Of a stretch of 28,330 nt of DNA, positions 8,331 to 15,035 are shown piece after piece (within the stretch, counting starts at the first letter, position 1; every line of letters starts with the position of its first letter). Below the pieces are notes generated by a model. That model was not told the DNA's origin, ran no database searches, and worked only from the letters and a program-made list of their open reading frames with translations. Source of the DNA: a bacterium (GTDB taxonomy: Bacteria; Bacillota; Clostridia; Oscillospirales; Oscillospiraceae); assembly GCA_019424865.1 (NCBI GenBank), contig JAHYYS010000016.1, forward strand, positions 8,918-37,247, given 5' to 3'. A program made the position numbers and the translations under genes.

Positions 8331-8449
8331 GGCGTCACCTCCATGTCCCTATCCTATTGACTCCCGTCTCCGGATATGCTTTGCCCCTGGAAAGGCGGTA
8401 CTCCCCGCCCGGCGCAAAAGATGGCCAGGGGAAGCGGCGCCGCAGCGCG
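8331..8449. other. Short intergenic with a structured PiT leader
   Basis: No gene. An inverted repeat, CCCCTGG (8384-8390) with CCAGGGG (8425-8431), encloses a smaller one, GGCGG (8394-8398) with CCGCC (8405-8409). On the minus strand it precedes the PiT gene and follows the polymerase gene; no T-run follows, so a terminator role is doubtful. Confidence 0.35.
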
Positions 8450-9700
8450 TCACTCCTCCAGATAGGATTTGCTCCCGCCGGGCGGCGGGGCGTGGCGGTC
8501 CGCCGCAAACTCCCGGGTGGAGGAGGCGGGGGAGATGGCCCCCTTTCCATACTTGGCCCGGATGTCATCCAGGGTGTGCTCCAGCCGCTCCAGCCGGGCC
8601 CGGCGGGCCTCCTGCTCCCCCGACCACAGCTCCAGCTGGGTCCCGGCCTCCTCCTCCGGAATCAGATACAGGGCGGTGACAGTCAGGGCCCGCACCGGGC
8701 GCTCCATGTTCCAGCAGCCGTCCGCCAGGGCCATGGCCGCCGCCCCGATCTCCCGGGCCAGGCAGGAGGGGGCGGACAGCCGCTGCTGCCGGCTGATATC
8801 CCGAAAGTCCGGATCCCGAATGGCAAGGGAAACTCCTTGACACTTCATGCCGCAGCGGCGCAGGCGGGCAGCCACCTGGTCGGCCAGCTGGGTAACGCCG
8901 GCGCGGATCTCCTCCCGGCCCTGCAGGTTGTGGGCAAAGGTGCAGCCGTTGCCCACCGACTTGGGAGGCGTGCTTTGACTGGCGGGTGCCACCGGGGAGC
9001 GGTCGGCGCCGCTGGCAAAGTCGTGGAGCTGAGCCCCGGTTTTCCCCAGCAGAGAAAACAGCGCATCCCGGTCAAAGTTGGCCAGATCGCCGATGGTGCG
9101 GATGTTGAACCGCTGAAAGGTGTGGGCGGCGGCCCGGCCTACATAGAGCAGGTCGGTGACCGGCAGGGGCCAGACAATCTGCCGGTAGTTTTCCCGGGTA
9201 ATCACCGTGGTGGCGTCGGGCTTTTTGTAGTCGCTGCCCAGCTTGGCAAATACCTTGTTGAAGGAGACGCCCACCGAGATGGTCAGTCCGAACTGACTGC
9301 GGATCCGGTCCCGCAGCTGGTCGGCCAGAGCCCGGGCGTCGCCCCCAAACAGGTGGAGGGTGCCTGTCACATCCAGCCAGCTCTCGTCAATGCCGAAGGA
9401 CTCCACCAGGTCGGTGTATTCTCGATAAAGCCCGTTCACCTGTCTGGAAAAATCCCGGTATTTGCTGTGGTGGGCGGGGAGGAGCACCAGCTTCGGACAC
9501 TTCTTCCGGGCCTGCCAGATGGTTTCGGCGGTCTTGACGCCAAAGGCCTTGGCGGGCTCGTTCTTGGCCAGAATAATGCCGTGGCGGCTCTCCGGGTCAC
9601 CGCATACGGCCACCGGCAGGTGGCGCAGCTCCGGATGATCCAGCAGCTCCACAGAGGCATAAAAGCTGTTCAGGTCGCAGTGAAAAATAACCCGGTCCAC
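8450..9700 (-). CDS. dinB: Y-family DNA polymerase (Pol IV-like)
   Basis: A low-fidelity translesion polymerase that copies past damaged bases. The 416 residues show the palm motif FHCDLNSFYASVE (metal ligand D9, steric-gate aromatic F13) and FGIDESWLDVT with catalytic D105/E106. Helix-hairpin-helix and little-finger regions follow. QLELW at 355-359 sits before a charged helix ending in IRAKYGKGAI and resembles the sliding-clamp-binding pentapeptide. The start is GTG at 9700, chosen because AAGGAGG (complement of 9709-9715) is eight bases upstream; a longer in-frame start near 9814 would begin upstream of the promoter. The promoter carries a LexA-box-like site, as expected of an SOS gene. The family contains DinB and UmuC/UvrX branches; dinB is the usual label. 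Confidence 0.88.
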   Translation of the reverse strand: MDRVIFHCDLNSFYASVELLDHPELRHLPVAVCGDPESRHGIILAKNEPAKAFGVKTAETIWQARKKCPKLVLLPAHHSKYRDFSRQVNGLYREYTDLVESFGIDESWLDVTGTLHLFGGDARALADQLRDRIRSQFGLTISVGVSFNKVFAKLGSDYKKPDATTVITRENYRQIVWPLPVTDLLYVGRAAAHTFQRFNIRTIGDLANFDRDALFSLLGKTGAQLHDFASGADRSPVAPASQSTPPKSVGNGCTFAHNLQGREEIRAGVTQLADQVAARLRRCGMKCQGVSLAIRDPDFRDISRQQRLSAPSCLAREIGAAAMALADGCWNMERPVRALTVTALYLIPEEEAGTQLELWSGEQEARRARLERLEHTLDDIRAKYGKGAISPASSTREFAADRHAPPPGGSKSYLEE

Positions 9701-9737
9701 TTTGCACGCCTCCTTGAAACAAGTTCTGTCTGAATCT

Positions 9738-9766
9738 ATTATAGGACTCGTCCGCACAGTTGTCAA
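9738..9766 (-). promoter_or_regulatory. Promoter of the Y-family polymerase gene
   Basis: On the minus strand TTGACA (complement of 9761-9766) and TATAAT (complement of 9738-9743) are perfect consensus hexamers with 17 bases between them. A promoter this strong would need repression, which fits the LexA-like site overlapping the -35. Confidence 0.85.
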
Positions 9767-9777
9767 ACAAACGTTCC
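9764..9777. promoter_or_regulatory. Candidate LexA (SOS) box
   Basis: Read on the minus strand the site is GGAACGTTTGTTTG. It matches 12 of 14 positions of the Firmicutes LexA consensus CGAACRNRYGTTYG, including both GAAC/GTT half-sites. It overlaps the polymerase -35 and lies just upstream of the divergent radical-SAM promoter, so it could control both. Confidence 0.7.
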
Positions 9778-9785
9778 AAAAATGA

Positions 9786-9814
9786 TTGACAAAACCCCGG
9801 CGTCTTGTTACCAT
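9786..9814 (+). promoter_or_regulatory. Promoter of the SplB-like radical SAM gene
   Basis: TTGACA at 9786-9791 is followed after 17 bases by TACCAT (9809-9814), preceded by TG one base away, giving an extended -10. It lies nine bases beyond the candidate LexA box. Confidence 0.6.
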
Positions 9815-9859
9815 GGAGATGGGACTCCGGGCGAATGAAACAGGGGGAGGCGGTCAGCA

Positions 9860-10750
9860 ATGGACTATATCGCGGCAAAACACATTCTCCATCGCAGTAA
9901 ATCCACCGCTTGGTTCGGCACCGACCACACCATGAATCTCTACCGGGGCTGCTGCCACGGCTGCATCTACTGTGACAGCCGCAGCAGCTGCTATCAGAAT
10001 CCGGATTTTGACCAGGTAAAGGCCAAGGCGGACGCCCTGCGCCTGCTGCGGGATGACCTGGCCCGGAAGGTCCGCCCCGCCTTCATCAGTATGGGGGCCA
10101 TGAGCGACCCGTATAACCCCTATGAGAAGGAGCTGTGCCTCACCCGCCACGCCCTGGAACTGATCTATGCCTATGGCTGCGGGGTGGCTGCGGCCACCAA
10201 AAGCGATCTGATTGTCCGGGATACAGACCTGTACCGGGATATCCAGGGACAGGCCCCAGTCATCTGTAAGATGACGATTACCACCATGGATGATGCCCTG
10301 GCCGCCAGGCTGGAGCCCCATGCGCCTTCCCCCAGCCGCCGGCTGGCGGCGGTGGAGCGGCTGGCCGGGGCCGGGATTTTCACGGGCATTCTGCTGATGC
10401 CGGTGCTGCCCTTTGTGGAGGACAGCCAGGCCAATGTGCTGGGGGTGACAGAGGCGGCGGCCCGGGCGGGGGCGCGGTTTGTATATGCCGCCTTCGGCGT
10501 GACCATGCGGGAGGGCCAGCGGGACTATTTTCTCCAACGGCTGGACGAGGCCTTTCCCGGCCAGGGCCTGGGGGAGCAGTACCGCAGGCGGTACGGCCTG
10601 CGCTATCAGTGCGCCAGCCCCCGGGCACGGGCGCTGTGGGAGGTATTTTCCAATCGGTGCCGGGAGCTGGGGCTGCTGTATGAGATGCGCCATATTGTCT
10701 CGGCCGCCACCCGGTCCAGCGCCGACCGCCAGCTTACATTTTTTGACTGA
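9860..10750 (+). CDS. SPL-family radical SAM protein (SplB-like, COG1533)
   Basis: A 296-residue radical SAM protein related to spore photoproduct lyase but of the broader COG1533 group. The cluster motif is CHGCIYC, with a further Cys just before it giving the CxxxCxxC spacing; it follows HTMNLYRGC near residue 30. MGAMSDPYNPYE is also typical of the group. Members of this group are uncharacterised, so lesion repair is only a suggestion from the relationship and the setting. It is divergent from a Y-family polymerase with a shared LexA-like site. The protein ends in QLTFFD, which resembles a sliding-clamp-binding motif. GGGGGAGG precedes ATG 9860 by nine bases. The GyrI-like gene follows after 26 bases on the same strand. 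Confidence 0.85.
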   Translation: MDYIAAKHILHRSKSTAWFGTDHTMNLYRGCCHGCIYCDSRSSCYQNPDFDQVKAKADALRLLRDDLARKVRPAFISMGAMSDPYNPYEKELCLTRHALELIYAYGCGVAAATKSDLIVRDTDLYRDIQGQAPVICKMTITTMDDALAARLEPHAPSPSRRLAAVERLAGAGIFTGILLMPVLPFVEDSQANVLGVTEAAARAGARFVYAAFGVTMREGQRDYFLQRLDEAFPGQGLGEQYRRRYGLRYQCASPRARALWEVFSNRCRELGLLYEMRHIVSAATRSSADRQLTFFD

Positions 10751-10776
10751 GCATCATAATTCAGGAGGGGATTGCC

Positions 10777-11415
10777 ATGGCGTTCGACTTTAAAAAGGAG
10801 TACAGAGCGTTCTATCTGCCGAAAAATAAGCCGGAGCTTGTCCAGGTTCCGGCTATGAACTATGTGGCGGTGCGGGGACAGGGGGATCCCAATGTCCCGG
10901 GCGGCGCCTATCAGCAGGCCATCGGGGTACTGTACGCCGTGGCCTATACCCTGAAAATGAGCCATAAGACGGATCACCGCATCCAGGGGTTTTACGACTA
11001 CGTTGTGCCGCCCCTGGAGGGGTTCTGGCAGCAGGAGGGGGAAGGCGGAATCGATTACGGGCGAAAAGACGCCTTCCGCTGGATCTCCGCCATCCGGCTG
11101 CCTGATTTTGTGTCCCGGGAGGACCTGGGCTGGGCGATTCAGGCTGCCTCGGAGAAGAAAAAGCTGGATTGCACCCCGGCGGAATTTTGGACGGTGGAGG
11201 AGGGACTGTGCGTACAGATGATGCACCAGGGGCCCTTTGATACCGAGCCGGAGACCGTGGCCGCGATGGAGCGGTACCTGAGAGAGAACGGGTATGGGAC
11301 CGACCTCACCGATCAGCGCCTGCACCATGAGATCTATCTGTCCGACGCAAGAAGGGTTGCCCCGGAGAAGTGGAAAACGGTTATCCGCCACCCCATTAAA
11401 CGGGCCGATGGCTGA
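10777..11415 (+). CDS. GyrI-like small-molecule-binding domain protein
   Basis: A 212-residue soluble protein resembling stand-alone GyrI-like proteins (COG4832). Recognisable parts are the opening FDFKKEYRAFYLP, the VPAMNYVAVRGQGDPN strand-loop and the EIYLSDARRVAPEKWKTVIR ending. The fold belongs to the SOUL/GyrI superfamily, which binds small hydrophobic or cationic molecules and, in E. coli GyrI, DNA gyrase. There is no DNA-binding domain, so it is not a transcription factor by itself. AGGAGGGG precedes the ATG. The 26-base gap to the radical SAM gene suggests one transcript and possible co-expression in the DNA-damage response, but this is inference. Confidence 0.8.
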   Translation: MAFDFKKEYRAFYLPKNKPELVQVPAMNYVAVRGQGDPNVPGGAYQQAIGVLYAVAYTLKMSHKTDHRIQGFYDYVVPPLEGFWQQEGEGGIDYGRKDAFRWISAIRLPDFVSREDLGWAIQAASEKKKLDCTPAEFWTVEEGLCVQMMHQGPFDTEPETVAAMERYLRENGYGTDLTDQRLHHEIYLSDARRVAPEKWKTVIRHPIKRADG

Positions 11416-11426
11416 TTTCGGCCCGT
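11400..11426 (-). terminator. Possible terminator for the methyltransferase gene
   Basis: ACGGGCCGA (11400-11408) pairs with TCGGCCCGT (11418-11426) across the end of the GyrI-like gene. On the minus strand a short TTTAAT follows. The T-run is weak. Confidence 0.4.
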
Positions 11427-11454
11427 GAGGACGAAAAAACTGTGCCGGAGAGGG

Positions 11455-12063
11455 TCATTTGATTCCCCAGGCCAGCAGACTGGTGGAGTGAATCCTGCGG
11501 CAGACCGCGCCGTGAAAGAATTCCTCCAGCAAAGCCGTCAGCTCGGAAGGGCCGTACAGGCGGACGTCCCCTCCGCGGCTCAGGGGGAGCAGCAGATTGA
11601 TGGCCCGCCGCAGCCCGGCGGGGGCGGTCGTGTCGCCCAGCAGAAGGACCCCGCCGGGCTGAAGCACCCGCCGGATTTCCGCCAGAGCCGCCCGGGGGTC
11701 TGGGTAGTGGTGGAAGGAGTCGCAGCACACGACCGCCTCAAAGGAGTCCCCGGGAAAGGGCAGGCGCTCTGCATCCCCCAGGACAATGGGGGTGTGGGGC
11801 GCCAGCTTGCTGCGGGCGCTCTCCACCATGCCGGGGGACAGGTCCACACCGGCGCACTGGCTCTCCGGCCAGCGGTCTTTAATCTGCCGCAGCAGTGCCC
11901 CGGTGCCGCAGCCCACGTCCAGGACACTGCGGTGGGGAATCTGGGCCAGCTGGGCCAGCAGAACAGGATACAGCGCCCGGGCGTGGCGGCCGAAGGAGGC
12001 GGTGTCATACTGCGCCGCCTGGCGGTCAAAGTTTCTGCGGGAAGCGAGCTTATAGTCCGTCAT
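11455..12063 (-). CDS. Class I SAM-dependent methyltransferase
   Basis: A 202-residue cytoplasmic methyltransferase of the Methyltransf_11/UbiE-like type. The SAM-binding motif I is VLDVGCGTGALL (about 47-58), followed by the acidic strand end GVDLSPGM, motif II LGDAERLPFPGDSFEAVVC and the post-motif LQPGGVLLLGDT. The substrate cannot be told. The ATG is the complement of 12061-12063 with AAGGAGG seven bases upstream. A palindromic operator (12083-12099) lies just upstream, and a terminator separates the gene from the tetR gene. It therefore seems to have its own TetR-controlled promoter. Confidence 0.88.
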   Translation of the reverse strand: MTDYKLASRRNFDRQAAQYDTASFGRHARALYPVLLAQLAQIPHRSVLDVGCGTGALLRQIKDRWPESQCAGVDLSPGMVESARSKLAPHTPIVLGDAERLPFPGDSFEAVVCCDSFHHYPDPRAALAEIRRVLQPGGVLLLGDTTAPAGLRRAINLLLPLSRGGDVRLYGPSELTALLEEFFHGAVCRRIHSTSLLAWGIK

Positions 12064-12082
12064 GTTAAGTCCTCCTTTATTG

Positions 12083-12099
12083 AATGAATATTATTCATT
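12083..12099. promoter_or_regulatory. Palindromic operator upstream of the methyltransferase
   Basis: AATGAAT-ATT-ATTCATT is a perfect inverted repeat with 7-base arms, 19 bases before the methyltransferase ATG. An almost identical site lies upstream of the neighbouring tetR gene (12775-12791). Both are probably bound by that TetR protein. Confidence 0.65.
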
Positions 12100-12109
12100 T
12101 TATAGATGG

Positions 12110-12147
12110 AAAAAATCCCGGCGGAGGGGAGACTTCCCAGGCCGGGG
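12110..12147 (-). terminator. Terminator of the tetR gene
   Basis: On the minus strand CCCGGC (complement of 12142-12147) pairs with GCCGGG (complement of 12117-12122), and a GGGA/TCCC stem lies inside. The hairpin is followed by ATTTTTT (complement of 12110-12116). It lies eight or nine bases after the tetR stop codon. Confidence 0.75.
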
Positions 12148-12155
12148 CGCGGGGC

Positions 12156-12728
12156 TCAGCCCGCGGCAAGGATCAGGTCGGCATATCGCCGGATTTCGGA
12201 CAGCCGCTCCTCCAGCGGGAGGGGGCCTTCCCCCATCAGGCCGATCTGCCCATAGAGAAGAAAACTGGCCGCTGTCTCAGGGCTGCGCAGCGTCAGTTCA
12301 CCGGAGGCGCAGGCTGCCCGCAGCTCCTCGGTCACGTGGGGGAGGAGATAGCGGCAGATCTGCAGGCTCAGCTCCTCGTGCAGGTCCTGGTTGCCGGGGG
12401 CGTGATAGAAGGCGCTGTATTGGCTCTTCCGGTCGCTGGCCAAGGCCGCGTCCGCCATGCGGCCGATGCGCGCCCGGATGGTCTGGCTGCGGTCGTGGAT
12501 GACAGGCAGAAACTCGGCGCAGCAGGTGCGGACATACTGCTCCATGGCCTCCTGAAACAGCTTCTGCTTGGAGTCAAAATAGCGGTAGCACAGCCCCTGG
12601 GCGACCCCGGCGGCCCGGGCGATGTCCCCCATGGAGGTCTCCTCATAGCCCTTTTGGGCGAACAGCTCCATAGCTGTGTCCAGCAGCTCCTGGCGGCGCA
12701 CCTCAGGCGCCTTGGAAATCCGCTTCAT
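12156..12728 (-). CDS. TetR/AcrR family transcriptional regulator
   Basis: A 190-residue one-component repressor. The N-terminal DNA-binding domain is standard: RRQELLDTAMELFAQKGYE, then the helix-turn-helix TSMGDIARAAGVAQGLCYRYF followed by DSKQKLF (about residues 10-58). The C-terminal ligand-binding part is not specific enough to name a ligand. The start is ATG at 12728 with GAGGTGAGG just before it; an in-frame ATG at 12776 lies within the promoter and is rejected. A perfect-spacing promoter and a palindrome matching the one before the methyltransferase gene lie upstream, so autorepression and control of the methyltransferase are likely. Confidence 0.9.
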   Translation of the reverse strand: MKRISKAPEVRRQELLDTAMELFAQKGYEETSMGDIARAAGVAQGLCYRYFDSKQKLFQEAMEQYVRTCCAEFLPVIHDRSQTIRARIGRMADAALASDRKSQYSAFYHAPGNQDLHEELSLQICRYLLPHVTEELRAACASGELTLRSPETAASFLLYGQIGLMGEGPLPLEERLSEIRRYADLILAAG

Positions 12729-12747
12729 GTTCCTCACCTCACGGGAT

Positions 12748-12776
12748 AGTATAGCATACGAGTGAACAAAAGTCAA
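12748..12776 (-). promoter_or_regulatory. Promoter of the tetR gene
   Basis: On the minus strand TTGACT (complement of 12771-12776) and TATACT (complement of 12748-12753) are 17 bases apart. The -35 overlaps the operator at 12775-12791 by two bases. Confidence 0.8.
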
Positions 12777-12791
12777 TGAATAAAATTCAAT
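12775..12791. promoter_or_regulatory. Palindromic operator upstream of tetR
   Basis: AATGAAT-AAA-ATTCAAT has 7-base arms with one mismatch and the same 3-base spacing as the site at 12083-12099. It abuts the -35 of the tetR promoter, a usual place for a self-repressing TetR protein to bind. Confidence 0.6.
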
Positions 12792-12908
12792 TAAAATATC
12801 AAATCCAGGCCGCGCGTCCGGCTTGCAGGGGGAGAAAAGCGCCCGGTTGCCGGGCAGTTGCTGGACTTGGCCGGCCTGTTCTGATAGAATGAAGCTTGAG
12901 GTGAGAGC

Positions 12909-13544
12909 ATGACATTGGGAAAACGTTTGAAAGAGCTGCGGACACAGTCCGGTTTTTCTCAGGAGATGGTGGCCGAGCGGATCGGGGTGAGCCGCCAGGC
13001 GGTGACCAAGTGGGAATCCGGACGCACGATCCCCACGGCAGAAAATCTGGCGGCTTTGGCCCAGCTGTATCAGATTCCCCTGGAGGAGCTGGGGGAGGAC
13101 CGCTCCGCCCAGGTTCGGGAGGGGGAGGACAACCCCATGCTCCGGGAGAACAAGACGGTCATCGCCCTGTCCGCCCAGCTGGGGGCACTCTATGCCTGCG
13201 CCTGGAATGTGCCCGGCCTGGGGGAGGGGCTGGAGGCGGGGGAGCTGCCGCCCCTGCTGGGCGAGACCCTCCTGCTGGTGCTGTGTTCCATGTGGACGGT
13301 GTGGAACCTGTCCTTTGAGCCCGATCTGGCCCGGCGGCGGAAAAACCAGAGGATCGAGCTGTGCTACATGGGGGTGCAGCTCCTTCTGGCCGGGGTGTCC
13401 GCCTGGCTGGGCCTGGGGCTGGTGGGCTTTGCCGCCTCCCTGGGGTTGCTGGTCTTCTACCTGAAGGTCATCAACCCCAAGTATATGGGGCGGAACCTGT
13501 GGTGGCGGGGCCCGAAGCGGAGAAAGCCAACTGTCCTGGAATAA
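12909..13544 (+). CDS. XRE-type HTH regulator with C-terminal membrane domain
   Basis: A 211-residue protein. Residues 1-60 form a Cro/CI-type helix-turn-helix (LGKRLKELRTQSGFSQEMVAERIGVS and RQAVTKWESGRTIPTAENL, read as one continuous domain). After a short linker come about four hydrophobic segments (about 82-100, 114-133, 152-169, 172-190) and a basic tail ending in PKRRKP. Such HTH-plus-membrane proteins are common in Firmicutes and have no settled function; they may sense membrane or cell-wall signals. ATG 12909 is preceded by GAGGTGA (12899-12905). A possible -10 TAGAAT is at 12885-12890 with a poor -35 (TGGACT, 12862-12867). Confidence 0.82.
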   Translation: MTLGKRLKELRTQSGFSQEMVAERIGVSRQAVTKWESGRTIPTAENLAALAQLYQIPLEELGEDRSAQVREGEDNPMLRENKTVIALSAQLGALYACAWNVPGLGEGLEAGELPPLLGETLLLVLCSMWTVWNLSFEPDLARRRKNQRIELCYMGVQLLLAGVSAWLGLGLVGFAASLGLLVFYLKVINPKYMGRNLWWRGPKRRKPTVLE

Positions 13545-13549
13545 CGGTG

Positions 13550-13578
13550 CGAGGGGCCCGCAGTCTGCGGGCCCCTCG
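13550..13578. terminator. Strong hairpin between convergent genes
   Basis: CGAGGGGCCCGCAG (13550-13563) and CTGCGGGCCCCTCG (13565-13578) are perfectly complementary. The hairpin lies between the ends of the XRE gene and the YibE/F gene. Neither side has a real T-run, so it may slow rather than fully terminate transcription. Confidence 0.5.
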
Positions 13579-13580
13579 TC

Positions 13581-14765
13581 TCAGCTTTGGGCGGGGGAGG
13601 CCGGGACGGGCGCCTGGTCCGGGACCGGCTCCCTCCCGTTCCGGGCCAGAAACAGCCCGGCGCACAGGGCGGTGAAGGGGGCCACCGTGACCAGGCCGAA
13701 GGAGCCGATGACCGTGTGAATGAGCTCGGCTGCTACGTATTTATAGTTCAGAATGTGATCGATGGGGGTACCCTGGGCCATAAAGACCATCAGCAGGGCG
13801 ATGTAGCCGCCGGAGTAGGCAAACAGGAGGGTGGTGGTCATGGTGCCCATGGCAGCCCGTCCTACATTGATGCCGGAGCGGGCGGCCTCCTTCCAGCCCA
13901 GATCGGGCCGCTTCTCCACCACCTCGTAAATGGCGGAGGTGATGTCCACGGACAGATCCATCACCGCCCCGGAGGCCCCGATGAAGATGGAGGCCATAAA
14001 GATCTGGGTCAGATTCAGGTGGGCATAGCCGGCGTAAAGCAGGCTCTCCGAATTGTCCATTACCGCCCCGTGGATTTTGAACAGGTCGGTGAAGAGAATG
14101 CCCAGCACACAGGTGACCAGAATGCCCAGGAAGGAGCCGGACACCGCCGCCAGACACCGCCGGTCAAAGCCGTACACCAGCGCGATAATGATGATGGTGA
14201 GAAACAGGGTGATGGCCAGACCCACCCAAATGGGGTTCCAGCCCTTGAGATAGAGGGGGACCAGCACCTTCCACAGACACAGAATGGTCAGGGCGAAGGA
14301 GGCGATGGCCCGCACCCCGGTGCGCCCGGCAAAGAGAATGAGGAACAGGGCAAAGCCGGCGGCCATCAGAGCTTCCCAGGGCAGGCGGTAGTGGTCGGTC
14401 ATGGTCACATTGGTGATGGTGTCCCCGTCGTGGCTGACCACCACCTGGGCCACGTCGCCGGGATAAAAAATTTTGTCCTGCTCCAGCGAGCCGTTGAGCA
14501 TGTTGACGCCGGTGACAATTTGTCCGGCAAACATGCCGTCCCGGATCTCCAGCGAGCAGCGCTGTTCGCCGGAGCGGACCAGGCCGGTGTCCACGATGGT
14601 GGAGTTGTCCACCTCCAGGACCCGGGCGGTGCAGCGCTCCGCCTCCTGATAGAGCAGAGCCCCCTCAAAGCCGGTGGGGAGGAAAAGCAGAATCACAATG
14701 GCCAGCAGGCAGACCAGAACCGGGGCGTGGTAGCGCAGGGATTGGTGAGAGAGACAATTGAGCAT
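13581..14765 (-). CDS. YibE/F family membrane protein
   Basis: A 394-residue integral membrane protein of the YibE/F family, whose function is not established. An N-terminal membrane segment (about 15-33) is followed by a roughly 100-residue extracytoplasmic domain (about 35-130). Seven or so membrane segments come next, including the family region with FMASIFIGASGAVMDLSVDI and GRAAMGTMTTTLLFAYSGG. The C-terminus is short and Pro/Ala-rich. ATG is the complement of 14763-14765, preceded by AAAGGAG about 11 bases upstream. A 29-codon membrane peptide gene lies 60 bases upstream on the same strand and may share its transcript. Confidence 0.85.
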   Translation of the reverse strand: MLNCLSHQSLRYHAPVLVCLLAIVILLFLPTGFEGALLYQEAERCTARVLEVDNSTIVDTGLVRSGEQRCSLEIRDGMFAGQIVTGVNMLNGSLEQDKIFYPGDVAQVVVSHDGDTITNVTMTDHYRLPWEALMAAGFALFLILFAGRTGVRAIASFALTILCLWKVLVPLYLKGWNPIWVGLAITLFLTIIIIALVYGFDRRCLAAVSGSFLGILVTCVLGILFTDLFKIHGAVMDNSESLLYAGYAHLNLTQIFMASIFIGASGAVMDLSVDITSAIYEVVEKRPDLGWKEAARSGINVGRAAMGTMTTTLLFAYSGGYIALLMVFMAQGTPIDHILNYKYVAAELIHTVIGSFGLVTVAPFTALCAGLFLARNGREPVPDQAPVPASPAQS

Positions 14766-14825
14766 AGACGGGAAACTCCTTTGGTCAGGGTAAGATATTG
14801 GGGGCGGGCAGGGAAGGGGCTGCGA

Positions 14826-14915
14826 TCACAGCAGGAACCAGCCGGCCAGCAGCAGGGCCGCCAGGACAGCGGCCGGGATGACCACCCACAGGGTTGGAAT
14901 GTTATAAAGCCGCAT
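14826..14915 (-). CDS. Candidate 29-residue single-span membrane peptide
   Basis: A short reading frame: ATG is the complement of 14913-14915 and the TGA stop the complement of 14826-14828. A good ribosome binding site, GGGAGG, sits seven bases before it (complement of 14923-14928). The product starts MRLYNIPTLW and continues as one hydrophobic helix (VVIPAAVLAALLLAGWFLL), so it would be a membrane micropeptide with almost no soluble part. It lies 60 bases upstream of the YibE/F gene on the same strand. No family is recognised. It is too short for gene finders and could be a leader peptide; the strong ribosome binding site and the coherent membrane helix argue that it is translated. Confidence 0.55.
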   Translation of the reverse strand: MRLYNIPTLWVVIPAAVLAALLLAGWFLL

Positions 14916-14966
14916 CAGGACACCTCCCGGATGTCATACAGAATGTTGGAATGGAATACCGCGTGC

Positions 14967-15000
14967 GGCCCGCCTCTGTCCAGAGCGGCAGAGGCGGGCC
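14967..15000. terminator. Hairpin after the alkaline phosphatase gene
   Basis: GGCCCGCCTCTG (14967-14978) pairs perfectly with CAGAGGCGGGCC (14989-15000). It lies between the phosphatase stop and the micropeptide gene on the minus strand, where a terminator is expected. The T-run is missing on the minus strand, so efficiency is uncertain. Confidence 0.5.
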
Positions 15001-15035
15001 ATTTGGCGTGATTCAGGCTTGGTCAGAGGGAGGGA

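Noticed and set aside
9701..9814. Longer N-terminus of the Y-family polymerase beginning near 9814
   Set aside because: It would be translated from DNA upstream of the perfect-consensus promoter; GTG at 9700 has an ideal ribosome binding site and fits the family N-terminus.
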